NCBI GenBank assembly: GCA_963662175.1
Contig: OY759221.1
Coordinates: 33,912,045-33,976,044, forward strand
Reading direction: 5' to 3'
Source: Aradus depressus
Taxonomy: Eukaryota; Arthropoda; Insecta; Hemiptera; Aradidae
DNA length: 64,000 nucleotides
Position numbers and translations under genes: made by a program
Shown: piece by piece, positions 1 to 10,149 of the stretch
Position numbering within the stretch: the first letter of the stretch is position 1
Layout of the letters: each line of letters opens with the position of its first letter
Notes under the pieces: generated by a model
What the model saw: the letters and a program-made list of their open reading frames with translations, nothing else
The model's database searches: none
What the model was told of the DNA's origin: nothing

Positions 1-101
1 AAATGTGTTAATATAATCTATATAATGTATCGTTTTTGAAAATTTGTCTGGCTGACAATTTTTGTTAATTAACATCTAACAGACCTTTTCTTATAAAATG
101 T

Positions 102-150
102 TTGACCGATTACATAACTTCTCCTATACTTTGTATAGCTGGCGAAGTAA
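102..150 (+). repeat. HP repeat, 3' end only
   Basis: A short copy of the 3' terminus of the HP family: the phrase GACCGATTACATAACTT followed by CTATACTTTGTATAG and a GAAGTAA end. CTATAC/GTATAG form a hairpin. The rest of the family is missing or too diverged here. The remainder of bases 1-400 is AT-rich, and no gene is supported in it. Confidence 0.6.
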
Positions 151-407
151 CAAAGAAAATAAACTTTTGGAGAATTTACCATGAGACCCGGGATTTAGTT
201 TGCATAGTGTATTTGTATATATAGTGAGGGTCAAATCGGTGAATAGAATCGAAGAAAAATAGGACTGAATAGAATATAGAACAAAGAGAAGGCTGATGGA
301 GGAGCGATAAAAGTAGACAGAGACAGGTGGTGCTGTTTACGTCAGATGTCCTCCCGAAACAAGCTATACAGGCGGTCTGCTGGTAATAGGAGGAACTCGG
401 GGCAGAG

Positions 408-624
408 AGCAGCCTGTCTTCGTCATGAAAGGAAATCACCCTTCACCCTCAGCCTCATCCTGGTCAAAATACCCATCTCAATAATAAAGTCACAGACATC
501 CAACTACTGAGTCTAGCAGCCTGTCTTCGTCATGAAAGGAAATCACCCTTCACCCTCAGCTTCGTCCTGGTCAAAATACCCATCTCAATATTATAGTCAC
601 AGACATCCAACTACTGAGTCTAGC
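408..624. repeat. 107-bp direct tandem duplication
   Basis: Two adjacent near-identical copies, starting at 408 and 515, each beginning AGCAGCCTGTCTTCGTCATG and ending at ACTACTGAGTCTAGC. They differ by a few substitutions. No coding potential is evident. It lies directly downstream (on the minus strand) of a LINE remnant. Confidence 0.85.
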
Positions 625-627
625 ATT

Positions 628-810
628 TTAAATTTTTTTGGCTGATCCCCATATCTCGATATCGTAAGCTAAGATGGGCTTTAGTATAGTATTGTATATG
701 TGAAAATTGTTCTCAATTGATAATATCGATCGTCGTCCGATGTTTGATTTCAGTCTTTTGAATATCGAACAGTGGCGATTGTAGGAATGGACTTGGTTGT
801 TGGAGGACAA
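628..810 (-). pseudogene. Jockey-like LINE reverse transcriptase C-terminal fragment
   Basis: A 60-residue open frame on the minus strand with the segment that follows the reverse-transcriptase core in Jockey-clade non-LTR retrotransposons: an LLxRRSxLSxENxxxxYxTILKPIxxYxIxxWGSAKK-like arrangement. Visible parts are GRRSILSIENNFHIYNTILK and then WGSAKKI. The catalytic domains upstream and the RNase H or tail downstream are absent, so this is a dead fragment. Assignment is by remembered family similarity only; the exact clade is not certain. Confidence 0.75.
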
Positions 811-942
811 GTGTTAGGGAATTGAGAGTGAATGTGGTTTCCAGAGATTGGTCTCTAATAAATTTTATTTTCCATTTGTTGGCTCAAACTTTTGGTTAGT
901 GTGTATGTATTCGTGTGTTGATGAGATATTTATTGTGTGTGA

Positions 943-1052
943 CTCAAGGCCGGGAGTTAACTAAGAGGTCATATCCCCGACTACCAGAGCGCTCTTTCGT
1001 CGCTCTGATAAGACTCCCGACTCTACTGTATGAGTCTTAAATGTTGCCTACC
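943..1052 (-). repeat. SINE-2 fragment (diverged)
   Basis: An old partial copy of the 3' half of SINE-2 in reverse orientation: GAGGTCATAT, CTACCAGAGCGCTCTTTCGT and CCCGACTCTACTGTATGAGT are all recognisable, with substitutions. The tRNA head and the telomere-like tail are absent. Confidence 0.7.
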
Positions 1053-1419
1053 GTTCGTTTTTTATATCTTTAATACTTTTTATATCGGTAACAGTAAAAA
1101 TATATTTTTGTAAATGAATACATGAAAATAATAAGAAAACAAAGTTATAACCTACAAACAGTAGTACAGCTGTGGCAATACCAGTGTTGCAAGGCCATTA
1201 TTTTGAAAATCCCTTTCGAGTAAAGACCATAATGTGTCACTTCTTTAAATAGGTTTACACAAGAAGTTGAGCGTCATGGGTACAATAGCTCAGACATGCT
1301 ATTGTGTACTCTCTCGCGTTGAACAACAGTACCACATCGAGTACAGTACCTTCTCTGAATAGAAGATAGGTTCATTAGCAGTTCGCTTTGGGCAACCTAA
1401 ATACCCTTAACAAACATTA

Positions 1420-1835
1420 GGTGTCGATGAATCACCAGCAATGTATTTCCCCAGAACGAATTAATCAATTAACTTTTTGCCCCCCCCCCCCCCCCCCCTC
1501 CAAAAACTAAATCCTCATACTAAATTTGGTGTCGAAAAATTCATTACATCGGTAGTTATTATGATTTTGGAACTAAGCCCCCTCCCCTTCAGCCGATATC
1601 GTTGAAATTTTACAGGTTATGTCCTTATGGGGTTTTAAATTCACATATAAAATTTTGTGTCGATACATTCATTCTATCCGGAGTTATCGTGTTCACAGAC
1701 ACACAGATTTTTTTTTTTCTTATTTGTTGTTTTCTTAAGCAAGGGTCGGAAAAAATAAAATTCCGTTGAAAAATCAGCATCGAATTTTTGACTGATTACA
1801 TAACTACCTCTATACTTCGTATAGCTGAAGAAGTA
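1420..1835 (+). repeat. HP repeat, near complete but internally deleted
   Basis: Begins with the family's 5' motif (GATGAATCACC, then CCCCAGAACGAATTAATCAA), passes through a long C tract and the phrases GTCGAAAAATTCATTACATC and GTCGATACATTCATTCTATC, and ends with the CTATACTTCGTATAG hairpin and GAAGTAA. No open frame spans it. The family type is unknown to me; see the finding. Confidence 0.7.
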
Positions 1836-1984
1836 ATACACTTCATTAAACATATTTCTCTTAAGAATTAAAATTCATATAGTTCTAGTTAATAGGATAT
1901 AATAGGCTGCGCAATAAAAAAGTGTATGGAAGAGTGGAGAGCAAGAAAGCCAAACTTGACAGCGGGGGGTCGGAAAGAATGCAA

Positions 1985-2055
1985 ACTAATATAGGATATA
2001 CTTAACATCATTACATAACTTCCCCTATACGTTGTATAACTGGACAAGTAAACCT
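1985..2055 (+). repeat. HP repeat, 3' end only
   Basis: ATTACATAACTTCCCCTATA followed by CGTTGTATAACTGGACAAGTAA: a mutated copy of the family's 3' hairpin terminus. The interval from here to about 2327 is AT-rich with no feature seen. Confidence 0.5.
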
Positions 2056-2327
2056 TTTTTTTTTAGCGTTCAAAATTCTGCCGCAAATCAAGGTCAGTAA
2101 AGAAATCACAAAGCAATTATATATTCAGTATGAATTTTAAAAAAGTGAAGGGAAAAAAAAATTTCCTAATGTTTTTTTAAATTTCCTTAATTGCCTTTTT
2201 TATATACAGAGAAAGTAAATAGATACACCTAAATTGTATACACTTTCACATCCTGTAATATCATTCCGAAAATAAAACTTCGTTCAGAAGACACTCGAAA
2301 CCGCTTCCAAGTTCAATTGCGCATATA

Positions 2328-2819
2328 GATTGTTTATCCGACACTTAAGAAAGACAAACATTTTATTTATTTTTATTATTACATACATACATACATAATA
2401 TAGTAAATAATATCTATAGTATATAATAACTAACTATAGGTAGTATATTATATCGAAATACATAATATATATTCGGGGGCCATGGTGGCCGTGCGGGCTA
2501 GAGCGTAGGGCTTTGGTCGCATGGTCTCACCATCGTTTGCGGGTTCGAATTCCGTCCGGGAGTGAGTTTTATGTCGTAGATAGAACTCCCTCCCGGGGCC
2601 ATGGATGTCTTAAATAATTATATATAACACATTGACATGGCTAATATGCACCGTACATAAAAGCCAAAAGAAAAAAAAAAAATAAATAATAATATATATT
2701 TCGATATAATATACTACCTATAGTTAGTTATTATATACTATAGATATTATATACTATATTATGTATGTAATAATAAAAAAAAAAAAAGTTTGTCTTTCTT
2801 AAGTATCGGATAAACAATC
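2328..2819. mobile_element. Foldback element split by a SINE-1 insertion
   Basis: Two long complementary arms, about 2328-2474 and 2687-2819, share GATTGTTTATCCG at the outer ends, CTTAAGAAAGACAAAC and a long AT-rich stretch. The copy of SINE-1 between them (2476-2686) sits close to the axis of symmetry. Removing it leaves an almost perfect palindrome. No coding sequence is present, so mobility would depend on another element. Confidence 0.75.
2476..2686 (+). repeat. SINE-1 copy 1 (tRNA-headed SINE)
   Basis: A polymerase-III style head with an A-box-like GTGGCCGTGCGGG and a B-box-like GGGTTCGAATTC about 50 bases later. A body follows with GAGTGAGTTTTATGTCGTAG and CTCCCTCCCGGGGCCATGG, then an A-rich tail. 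A second copy lies at 9531. The head is too degenerate to be a working tRNA gene. No clear target-site duplication was seen because the insertion lies in AT-rich palindromic sequence. Confidence 0.75.
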
Positions 2820-3318
2820 ACATATATAATATACATTTCGATATAATATATTATATATATATAATCCGATATCGGTTTTTCAAAGGATTTTCCAGTTTCA
2901 AGGTCCCCGAACTTTTTGACCATTTTCGCTATGATAACTGTCTACGTCTAAGTAGAGAAATTTGAAAGGCTCATTTTATATGGAATATATTTTTTCGAAG
3001 GTCGCTCGGTTTGTAAAATACACGTCAAAAATCGTCCTTTAGGATATATTTTAATATCGTTTTGAAACCCCATTTTTTTTTTTTTTAATAAAATATTTAA
3101 CTAGGTGTGCAATACATTCTGCTGTTTGCAAAAACTGAGCTGAGTCAGACGTACCTGTATAAAAAACTCAGTTAATGTTTTAATAATTATCAGTAACTTC
3201 TCACCTTGTATGTTCTTTTTGAATACATTAATACTTTAAATAGATTTCAATTGAATTCAATGGATTTTTTCTAGCCTTTTTATAGGTAACAACAGCTGTT
3301 TTTGCACAAAATTCTTTT

Positions 3319-3687
3319 TACTATGTGTTCTTTAGGTTAGGTTTTAGGTTTTATGACTCATGCCCGGGCTTTAACAACGAGGTCATATCGCCTACTACCA
3401 GAGTGCTCTTTCGTCACTCTGGTGGACATGAGCCCGACTCTACTGTGGGAGTCCTAAATTTTGCCAACCCTAAATTTTTATTCATCAAGGGTACCTGTAC
3501 CTGACATTGTACAGACTCGGGACCATCGCTTAACGTCCCATCCGAAGGACGGCGTGCTTAAGTTTATTTTACCTCCCAAATAAAATAAACTAAAAGGCCT
3601 CGGTCGGGTTACGAACCCACGATCTTGAGCTCAGAAGTCCAGCACGCATACCACTGAGCTACCGGCGCCCTCTACTATGAGTTCTTT
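3319..3687 (-). repeat. SINE-2 full-length copy with target-site duplication
   Basis: Complete reverse-oriented SINE-2 (body about 3334-3672): tRNA-like head reading GGGCGCCGGTAGCTCAGTGG, B box, central region, and a tail that on this strand appears as TAGGTTAGGTTTTAGG. Flanks TACTATGTGTTCTTT (3319-3333) and TACTATGAGTTCTTT (3673-3687) form a 15-bp duplication with one mismatch, as expected for target-primed reverse transcription. Confidence 0.9.
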
Positions 3688-3950
3688 GTAAGTTGAAGAA
3701 TATTTTTATAGGAAAAAAGTCGAAGTTGGTGTCCGATGGTAAACCGAAAAGGGCTTCGCCCGGATTTTTACATTTGAAATCGAAAAATTCTATTTTGCGC
3801 GAGAATTTTGGTGGCAAATTTCAATGTGATCAGTAAAGGGGTTTAGGAGGAGTACGAGTACAACGAAATACATGAGTAGCCTAAGAAAGAGATTCGTAAA
3901 CTCAGCTCAATTAATATTTATAATACATCGACGTTATTATTCTAATCTTG

Positions 3951-3976
3951 CCCCCCCCCCCCCCCCCCCCCCCCCC
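3951..3976. repeat. 26-bp C homopolymer
   Basis: An uninterrupted run of C in AT-rich surroundings. Similar G/C runs occur elsewhere in the window. Such runs are prone to sequencing length error. Confidence 0.9.
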
Positions 3977-4368
3977 ATGTTTGTAGACCCTAATGGATAA
4001 TGTAAAATATATCGTTGAGGATGGAAATAGTCTTCACTGATCCTGGATAATTCTAGAATTAAAGGATCAAGTTAAATCTGTAGGAACATATGAGAAAGTG
4101 AACTTAGAAAGCAGAACATAAAGCACGCTGGTTGTGGCTTGATTGTGACTGGTCTCTTGCCTTCCAAGGCCAAGTCACGCCATATAATACAACACCCCAA
4201 TCATGCAGGGTGTGGATAATAGATGTGAGAGGCCATTGTAGGGGCGACTTTCGGAACATATAGATACAACTCGATAAGAACAGAAAAGTTCCGGGGAGAA
4301 AAGGAGACTTCACAAATCGTACTACTTCTCTATCGGACATGCGTTACATAATTATTATAATAATATAT

Positions 4369-4715
4369 TAGGAGTATTGAGGGCGCCGGTAGCTCAGTGG
4401 TATGCGTGCTTGCCTTCTGAGTTCAAGGTCGTGGGTTCGAAACCCAGTCGAAGCCCTTAGTTTATTTTATCTGGGAGGTGAAATAAACTGAAGCACGCCA
4501 TCCTCCGGATGGGACGTTAAGCGATGGTCCCGAGCCTGTACGATGTCAGGTACTCGTTAAAGACCCCTGTCCTAGGTAAATAAAGCAAAAGGACTCCCAC
4601 AGTAGAGTCGGGCTCATGTCCATCAGGGTGACAAAAGAGCGCTCTGGTAATAGGCGATATGACCTCGTAGTTAAAGCCCGGGCATGAGTCATAATAACTA
4701 ACTACTAGGAATATT
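4369..4715 (+). repeat. SINE-2 full-length copy with target-site duplication
   Basis: Starts GGGCGCCGGTAGCTCAGTGG at about 4381 and runs to GGGCATGAGTCATAATAACT. This copy has the AACTA type of tail rather than AACCT. Flanks TAGGAGTATT (4369-4378) and TAGGAATATT (4706-4715) are a probable duplication with one mismatch. Confidence 0.85.
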
Positions 4716-4744
4716 CGAATTTTTTAAAATAATATTGAAGAGTT

Positions 4745-5303
4745 GAATTTCAAGGGACTCCTAAATCATACTAAATTTTGTGACGATAAATTCATTACAT
4801 CGGCAGTTATTAGGGTTTTTGAATTGAGTCCCCGAATTCTATTGCTGAAATTTGACAGGTAATGTCCTCATTGGGTTTTGACTTTATACATGAAATTTCA
4901 TGTCGATACATTCATTGCATCGGCAGTTAATGTGGTTTTCGAGTTGAGCCTCCTCTGATCCCTCCTTCCCTTAAACCGATTCCGTCCTTTTGAATTCACA
5001 TATGAAATTTTGTGTCGATACATTCATTAAAACGGCAGCTATTTAAGTTTTTGTGTTAAGCCATCCCGCTAATCACTCCCTTCATTTTGGTCGATTTGGC
5101 TGAAAATCAATATGTATCGTCCTTAGAAGGTCCTGGATAGACATATAACATTTCGTATCTATAAATTCATTCTACCGGGTGTTATGTTTACAGACATACA
5201 CAAACATTAAACAAAAAACGTTAAACTCCAGTAAAAACTCAACATCGAATTTCTGATGGATTACATAACTTCCCGTATACTTCGTAAAGCTGGAGAAGAA
5301 ATT
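4745..5303 (+). repeat. HP repeat, 5'-truncated
   Basis: Contains several tandem-like renditions of the internal phrase (AAATTTTGTGTCGATACATTCATT followed by a GGCAGTTATT phrase, a C/T-rich stretch and a GATTTGGCTGAAAATCAAT-like phrase), ending with ATTACATAACTTCCCG and a mutated hairpin. The body is itself built from about 110-bp sub-repeats, which also explains the size variation among copies. Confidence 0.7.
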
Positions 5304-5555
5304 AGAGAATATGAGAAGTGAAACCAAAGTAACGAGGGATCGGTTTAAATTTCAGAGAGTCCCCACAACGGAATCCTGACAATCCTCCTAGGCTTGGTCT
5401 TCTGAGGCGTTACTCAGGTTACCTACCATTCAGGTTGCAAACCAATAGTTACCTACAGAGAAGAAGAAATATCATTTTCACTAGGCACAGTTAAATTGAA
5501 CAGAGGAGTTCTTTATTCTCCCTGGACTGAAATATTTCAAGGGCATTAAATCCTT

Positions 5556-5815
5556 AGTTATGACTCATGTCCGGGCTTTAACTATGAGGTCATATCGCCT
5601 ACTACCAGAGCGCTCTTTCGTCACTTTGGTGAACATGAGCCCGACTCTACTGTGGGAGTCCTAAATGTTGCCTACCCTAAATTTTTATTCACCTAGGGCA
5701 GGGGGTCTTTAACGAGTACCTGACATCTTACAGGCTCGGGATCATCGCTTAACGTCCCTTTACCTCCCAGATAAAATAAACTAAGGGCCTCGGTCGGGTT
5801 TCGAACCCACGATCC
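5556..5815 (-). repeat. SINE-2 copy, truncated at the tRNA head
   Basis: Reverse-oriented SINE-2 reading from GACTCATGTCCGGGCTTTAA to GGTCGGGTTTCGAACCCACG. The 5'-most tRNA-like head is missing beyond 5815, so this is a 5'-truncated copy, as is common for LINE-driven insertions. Confidence 0.85.
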
Positions 5816-5846
5816 TGTATCTATTTAAAATATATTTTTGATTGTT

Positions 5847-6165
5847 TACTTCCTGAGGGGGAAGGTTATGTAATCGGTCAAAAATTCGATGTGGAGTTTT
5901 CAACGGAATTTCATGTTTTCCGACCTCCAGATTGCAAATATGAAAGTCTGTATGTCTGTGAACACGATAACTCGATAAATTTTATATGTGAATCCAAAAC
6001 GCTAGAATGACGAAACCTATTGATTTTCAGCCAAATCTACCAAAGTGTAGGAGAGATTAGGGGGGAGACTTAACACAAAACCTCTAATAACTGCCGATAG
6101 GATGAATGTATCGACACAATATTTCATATATTAATTCAAACCCCCATAAGGACGACACATCTCTC
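5847..6165 (-). repeat. HP repeat, reverse orientation
   Basis: Reverse complement of the HP 3' end (ACTTCCTGAGGGGGAAG, then GTTATGTAATCGGTCAAAAA and ATTCGATGTGGAGTTTTCAA), followed by the internal phrases in reverse. Followed at 6193 by an unrelated GC-rich hairpin. Confidence 0.65.
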
Positions 6166-6192
6166 TCTCGGCGCGCCAAGAAAATTAAGGTC

Positions 6193-6246
6193 GGCTGGGA
6201 GTGACCGCTGACCGTCGCAGATGATCGGCAGCGGTCGCTCCTAGCC
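6193..6246. other. GC-rich imperfect inverted repeat
   Basis: The left arm starts GGCTGGGAGTGACCGCTGAC and the right arm ends CAGCGGTCGCTCCTAGCC. They pair over roughly 20 positions with two or three mismatches around a short loop. It is the only GC-rich palindrome of this kind in the first 40 kb, preceded by an AscI-like GGCGCGCC. Function unknown; a transposon end or structured RNA are both possible. Confidence 0.55.
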
Positions 6247-6379
6247 TACCACAGCAAAATATATTTTATTTTTTAAATATAATTTGTATTTGTTAATAAA
6301 ATTGTTAGACCCTTTTTTCCCTGATGATTCGGCGAAGGTGTTGTGGCCTCCACCGGAGGTCCAGAAGGGAAGGGTGGAA

Positions 6380-6625
6380 CAGAGGGAGAGCTCAACACAA
6401 AAACCCAAATAACTCCCAATGTAATGGATGTATCTAAATGAAATTTCATATTTAAAGTCAAATCACAATGAGGACACAACCTGTCGAATTTCAGCGATAT
6501 CGGCAGAAAGAAAGAGGGGGTTCAATTGAAAACCCTAATAACTGCTAATGTAATGAATCTATCGACACAAAATATAGTATGAGGATTTAGGAGCCTCTAT
6601 GTAAGTCAACAGTTGAATATTAGCG
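6380..6625 (-). repeat. HP repeat fragment, reverse orientation
   Basis: Reverse copies of the internal phrases (CTAATGTAATGAATCTATCGA and CAAAATATAGTATGAGGATT) mark this as HP sequence. The stretch 6626-6869 between this and the 90-bp duplication has overlapping short open frames but no recognisable protein. Confidence 0.55.
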
Positions 6626-6875
6626 CGAACAGTGGACTGGTTTTGGAGAGGGAGCGAAACGTTGTTGGTTGGTATATTTGGGGCGAACAACTACTTTTGT
6701 TATTATCGCCTTGTTATATTTCTCGGCCTTATTATACCAGGGCACTCTTTATTCAAATGACGAAAACGAAAACACCCATGATGGGATCCCACAAGGGGCA
6801 AGGGGGACCGGGGAAGAGCAAAGTATGGGACCCAAGGCACCCAACGAACAGACTTAAAGTATAAGAGTATTAAGC

Positions 6876-7075
6876 ACATAGCTTATTCGTGGAGATAGCA
6901 GAGCTTGATGATGAGGGTGTGCATGTGAGGAATGCCGTTAATGGATTAATTCGTTCTGGGGAAGTACATAGCTTATTCGTGGAGATAGCAGAGCTTGATG
7001 ATGAGGGTGTGCATGTGAGGAATGCCGTTAATGGATTAATTCGTTCTGGGGAAGTACATTGATGGTGATTCACCA
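6876..7075 (-). repeat. 90-bp tandem duplication containing the HP 5' end
   Basis: ACATAGCTTATTCGTGGAGA starts at 6876 and again at 6966, with near-identical sequence through TTAATTCGTTCTGGGGAAGT. The last part of each unit is the reverse complement of the HP 5' motif. After the second unit the sequence continues into GATGGTGATTCACCAACGAC, the outer HP end. From 7076 to 7304 nothing recognisable was seen. Confidence 0.75.
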
Positions 7076-7304
7076 ACGACTTTTTTATTATCTCAGATAA
7101 TAATTGCACTAGTGCTTGAGTCCTCCCTTTCGAACGCACCTCCCCTCCCTTTATTACATAACAACAGACGGATGAAAATTATAGAACATTTTTGTAATGA
7201 GCTAGCTAAAAATCAATAGTCAGACAGATGGTCAGGGGACGGTTGGCCAGCTCTGTACACCCAATGGGCAGCGCCGCGGAACCAACCACTTCCAAAGACA
7301 AAAT

Positions 7305-7985
7305 AAAATGAATCACCGGCTATGTTCTTCCCCAGCACGAATCAATTACGTTATCGCTCTCCCACCAAAGCCAACTCACCGTTTCGGCTATACCTCCATA
7401 CTTGACTTATACATAGTGGCTTCTGAATTATCATACTAAATTTTCTGTCGATATATCTCTGGTCCTGCCCTTCCCTTCAACCGATTTCGTGGAAAATTGG
7501 TGTCATCCTTATGGGGTTTTGAACTTAAATATAAAATTTCAGGTCGATTCATTCATTACTTTGGAAGTTATTAGGATTTTTGAGTTGAGCCCCCCTCCCC
7601 TCCGTCTGATTCCGCTGGAAATTAATAAGTGATGCCCTTATATTATAATTTGATTATATTTCAAATTGCGTGACAATAAATTCAATACAACGATAGTTAT
7701 TACTAGTTTTGGTGTGTAGCTTCCCCCCTGATTCCCCTTTTCCACTTCCCCGTTTTGACAGAAAATCAATAAGTGTCGTCTTTAGAGGGTTCTGTATACA
7801 CATATAAAATTTCGTGTCGATACATTCATTCTATCAGGAGTTATCGTGTTTATAGACACACATATACCTTTTTTTTCAATTTCGGAATCAGGATGGAAAA
7901 TATGAAATTCCGTTGAAAACTCCGCATCGAATTTCTGACCGATTACATAACTTCCCCTATAATTCGTATTACTGGGTAAAAACAT
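7305..7985 (+). repeat. HP repeat, near full length
   Basis: The most complete copy: GAATCACCGGC and CTTCCCCAGCACGAATCAAT at the 5' end, five internal sub-repeats with pyrimidine-rich stretches, then GAAAACTCCGCATCGAATTT, CTGACCGATTACATAACTTC and a mutated hairpin at the 3' end. About 0.68 kb. No open frame of useful length, so it is presumably non-autonomous. Confidence 0.75.
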
Positions 7986-8311
7986 TGGCAGAAAAAAGAA
8001 TTTATCTCAACTCCACTCAGAGATTATTTTTTATATAAATACTCGTATTACTTTTGAAAACAACAGCTTCTTAAAATAAATGGGGGGATATATTTCCTAA
8101 CTTAAAAAGATAAATTATTTTCTAATATATTAATCACAGCATCACTTCTCCCATACATTGTTTTCCTTCTTTTTTTAAATAACTTGACAAACGAATGACA
8201 TGTAATTCTCACACCAGACTGAAGTGACAAGAAATGAACAGACGATACAAACTGTTATAAAGCCTACTATTAGACAAGAAATCAAAATTATATCTCCAAC
8301 AAAACCATAGT

Positions 8312-8422
8312 ACACACATTAATCCTCTTGTTCGTGCCCTCCCTTCTGCCACACTTCCCGAACGACGCCTAAAGCGCCAATGGCCTAGAGACCTTCTCAG
8401 ATCAGGCGGTGACAGTGATTAG
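8312..8422 (+). pseudogene. LINE ORF2 extreme C-terminus (Jockey-like), with stop codon
   Basis: A 36-residue in-frame segment, THINPLVRALPSATLPERRL continuing KRQWPRDLLRSGGDSD, ending at TAG 8420-8422. The RRLKRxWPRDLL pattern followed by a stop and 3' UTR is what the end of a non-LTR retrotransposon ORF2 looks like. The downstream sequence to about 8560 ends in an A-rich TAAATAAAATTAAAAAAAC. Its motif GTGTCACCACTGGGTGATTT recurs inverted near 25200, supporting a repeat family. Upstream coding sequence is not recognisable, so this is a 5'-truncated copy. Confidence 0.55.
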
Positions 8423-8575
8423 CCATAAATGAGTGCAACACACAATGAGTGTGTCACCACTGGGTGATTTCTCCCCTCTTAATATTTAGACATCTCTATT
8501 TTTTCTCCCTAAGCTTATTGTATATGCTTCATATAGTTGTAAATATAAGTTTGTAAATAAAATTAAAAAAACAAT

Positions 8576-8610
8576 TACTGACGTTTCGGTAAGTACTCCC
8601 ATCATCAATA
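8576..8610 (-). ncRNA. Hammerhead-like motif (degenerate)
   Basis: On the minus strand: TTGATGA (first base changed from C), T, GGGAGTACTTACC, GAAA, then ACGT (a palindrome whose A and T would be A15.1 and U16.1), then C. It lacks its first core base and has a weak stem I, so it is probably inactive. A better-preserved relative lies at 30701-30735. Confidence 0.35.
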
Positions 8611-8694
8611 TCTTTACGTTAACATTAATTTTGACAATCAGAATCTTTCGGACAGACATATTTAATGAGTCGACCTCTATATTAGTTAGTACGA

Positions 8695-8800
8695 AGTCAT
8701 ATCGCCTACCAGCAGAGAGCTCTTCCGTCGCTCTTCTTGGACGTAAGCCGGACTCTAATCTGGAAGTCCTACATTTTGTCTACCCTATTTATTCACCTAC
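8695..8800 (-). repeat. SINE-2 fragment (old)
   Basis: GTCATATCGCCTACCAGCAG and GCTCTTCCGTCGCTCTTCTT correspond to the 3' half of SINE-2 in reverse with substitutions and small deletions. It fades out after CTATTTATTCACCTA. From 8801 to 9530 the sequence is AT-rich with no gene seen. Confidence 0.65.
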
Positions 8801-9530
8801 ATAGTGTATAAAAAAAAAAATATATTTAAAATCTTATCAAGTTACCATCAAAAGACAAAGAGGGGCGACCTTCAACAAAAATAACATGGTCATCTCCTTA
8901 AAAAGAGAGATAGTTATATTTCAGCTTGGAGAGAATATAAACGAACAAATTATTTAAAAAAAAAAAAAAAAAAAAAACTACCCACTTCCTGCCTTTGTTT
9001 TTGCACTGTTTATTTAGCATGTCTTCACATTTCAAAGTACACAAAAGATGAAAACAATTTAGAAGACTTCTTCCTAATAAATAAATCAAGTGAAAGACAA
9101 ACTACAATAGTTTCGACAAGAAATTTGTGTAGGAGGACAAACAAAATACTAATCATTAAAAAAACAAAAACCTATTGTAATCAAAGAGACAAAAGAAGAA
9201 AAAAAACATTGTATCTAATTTGGTGTATAGAGGTGGATAATAAATATACGTTTTGTCTAAATTAGACGAAAATGATAGGCTAGAGTAACCTTCACTGGGA
9301 TATATGGACAAAAAAGGACATATGAGGAATACTATCTAAGATCGTTCAGCTAAAATAATACCATGGTTCTTTATTTATAGTTTTTATACTATTTATTTAA
9401 ACTGAAATGGATACTATAGGATATATTTTCTTGAATATAAACTGTCATAAACTAGGAAGCTATGAAATCGAAAAAAATAAATAAAATAAAGAATTTCATT
9501 CAATACAAAAATTAATAAGAATCAAAACAT

Positions 9531-9665
9531 GGGAGCCATGATGGCCGTGCGGGCTTTGGTCGCATGGTCTCACCATGGTTTGCGGTTTCGAATCCCGTCC
9601 GCGAGTGAGTTTTATTTCGTAGATAGAACTCCCTCCCGGGGCCATAGATGTAGTAAATAATTAGA
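9531..9665 (+). repeat. SINE-1 copy 2
   Basis: GCCATGATGGCCGTGCGGGC, then a 12-base deletion relative to copy 1, GTCGCATGGTCTCACCATGG, a B-box-like GGTTTCGAATCCC and the shared body through CTCCCTCCCGGGGCCATAG. Confidence 0.75.
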
Positions 9666-9782
9666 TAACACAAAGAAAATAATTAGATAAGACCAAAAAA
9701 AAATAAGGAAAATCCACGAGTTATTGTTCTTAATAATTGTTATTGTCATTTCGTTTTCTTTCTCTTTTCGATATTTCGCACA

Positions 9783-10118
9783 TTGTGATCTGAGGAAGGG
9801 ACGTAGGAACGTTCCGGAATGTCGTCGTGAAAAAAACACTTCCGGAAAAGTTATCAAAAATTATTATCTTAATTTTAATTAAATTAAAAAATGTATCTAT
9901 TGTATTTTTATATATTCATCTACTGAATAATATTATTATTTTTGTACTCATATATTCAAGTATTTATTTATTTTATTTTTTAGTAGTATTGTTAATTCTA
10001 GTCCATGTGTGTCAGACTCTAAAAGTTAATATCTGTTTATGTATCTAATTTATAAGATATCTTAATGTATACATTCTTATGACGTTTCCTATTACCATGT
10101 TAACTGTTTAACAATTTA
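9783..10118 (+). repeat. About 330-bp repeat starting with a hammerhead-like head
   Basis: Begins with GATCTGAGGAAGGGACGTAG and AACGTTCCGGAATGTCGTCG: CTGAGGA, a GGGACGT/ACGTTCC stem, and a mutated GAAACGTC. An AT-rich body follows with AACACTTCC, CTCATATATT and TTTCCTATTACCATGTTAAC. Related copies are at 43540 and 58290. The latter two end in GGTCTAACGGAAATAAATTT or a near variant plus a TTA/ATT microsatellite. The shared 3' tail suggests retrotransposition. Confidence 0.6.
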
Positions 10119-10149
10119 TAAATATTATTAATATTGTGATTCATTGCTT

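Noticed and set aside
4381..4455. tRNA gene candidates with A and B boxes
   Set aside because: All such heads belong to SINE-2 or SINE-1 copies; the anticodon arm does not form a standard 7-base loop and the 3' end continues into the SINE body.
7930..7980. loxP-like sequence at HP ends (ATAACTTC...CTATACTTCGTATAG)
   Set aside because: Superficial similarity only: the arm arrangement and 8-bp spacer of loxP are absent and no recombinase gene is present.
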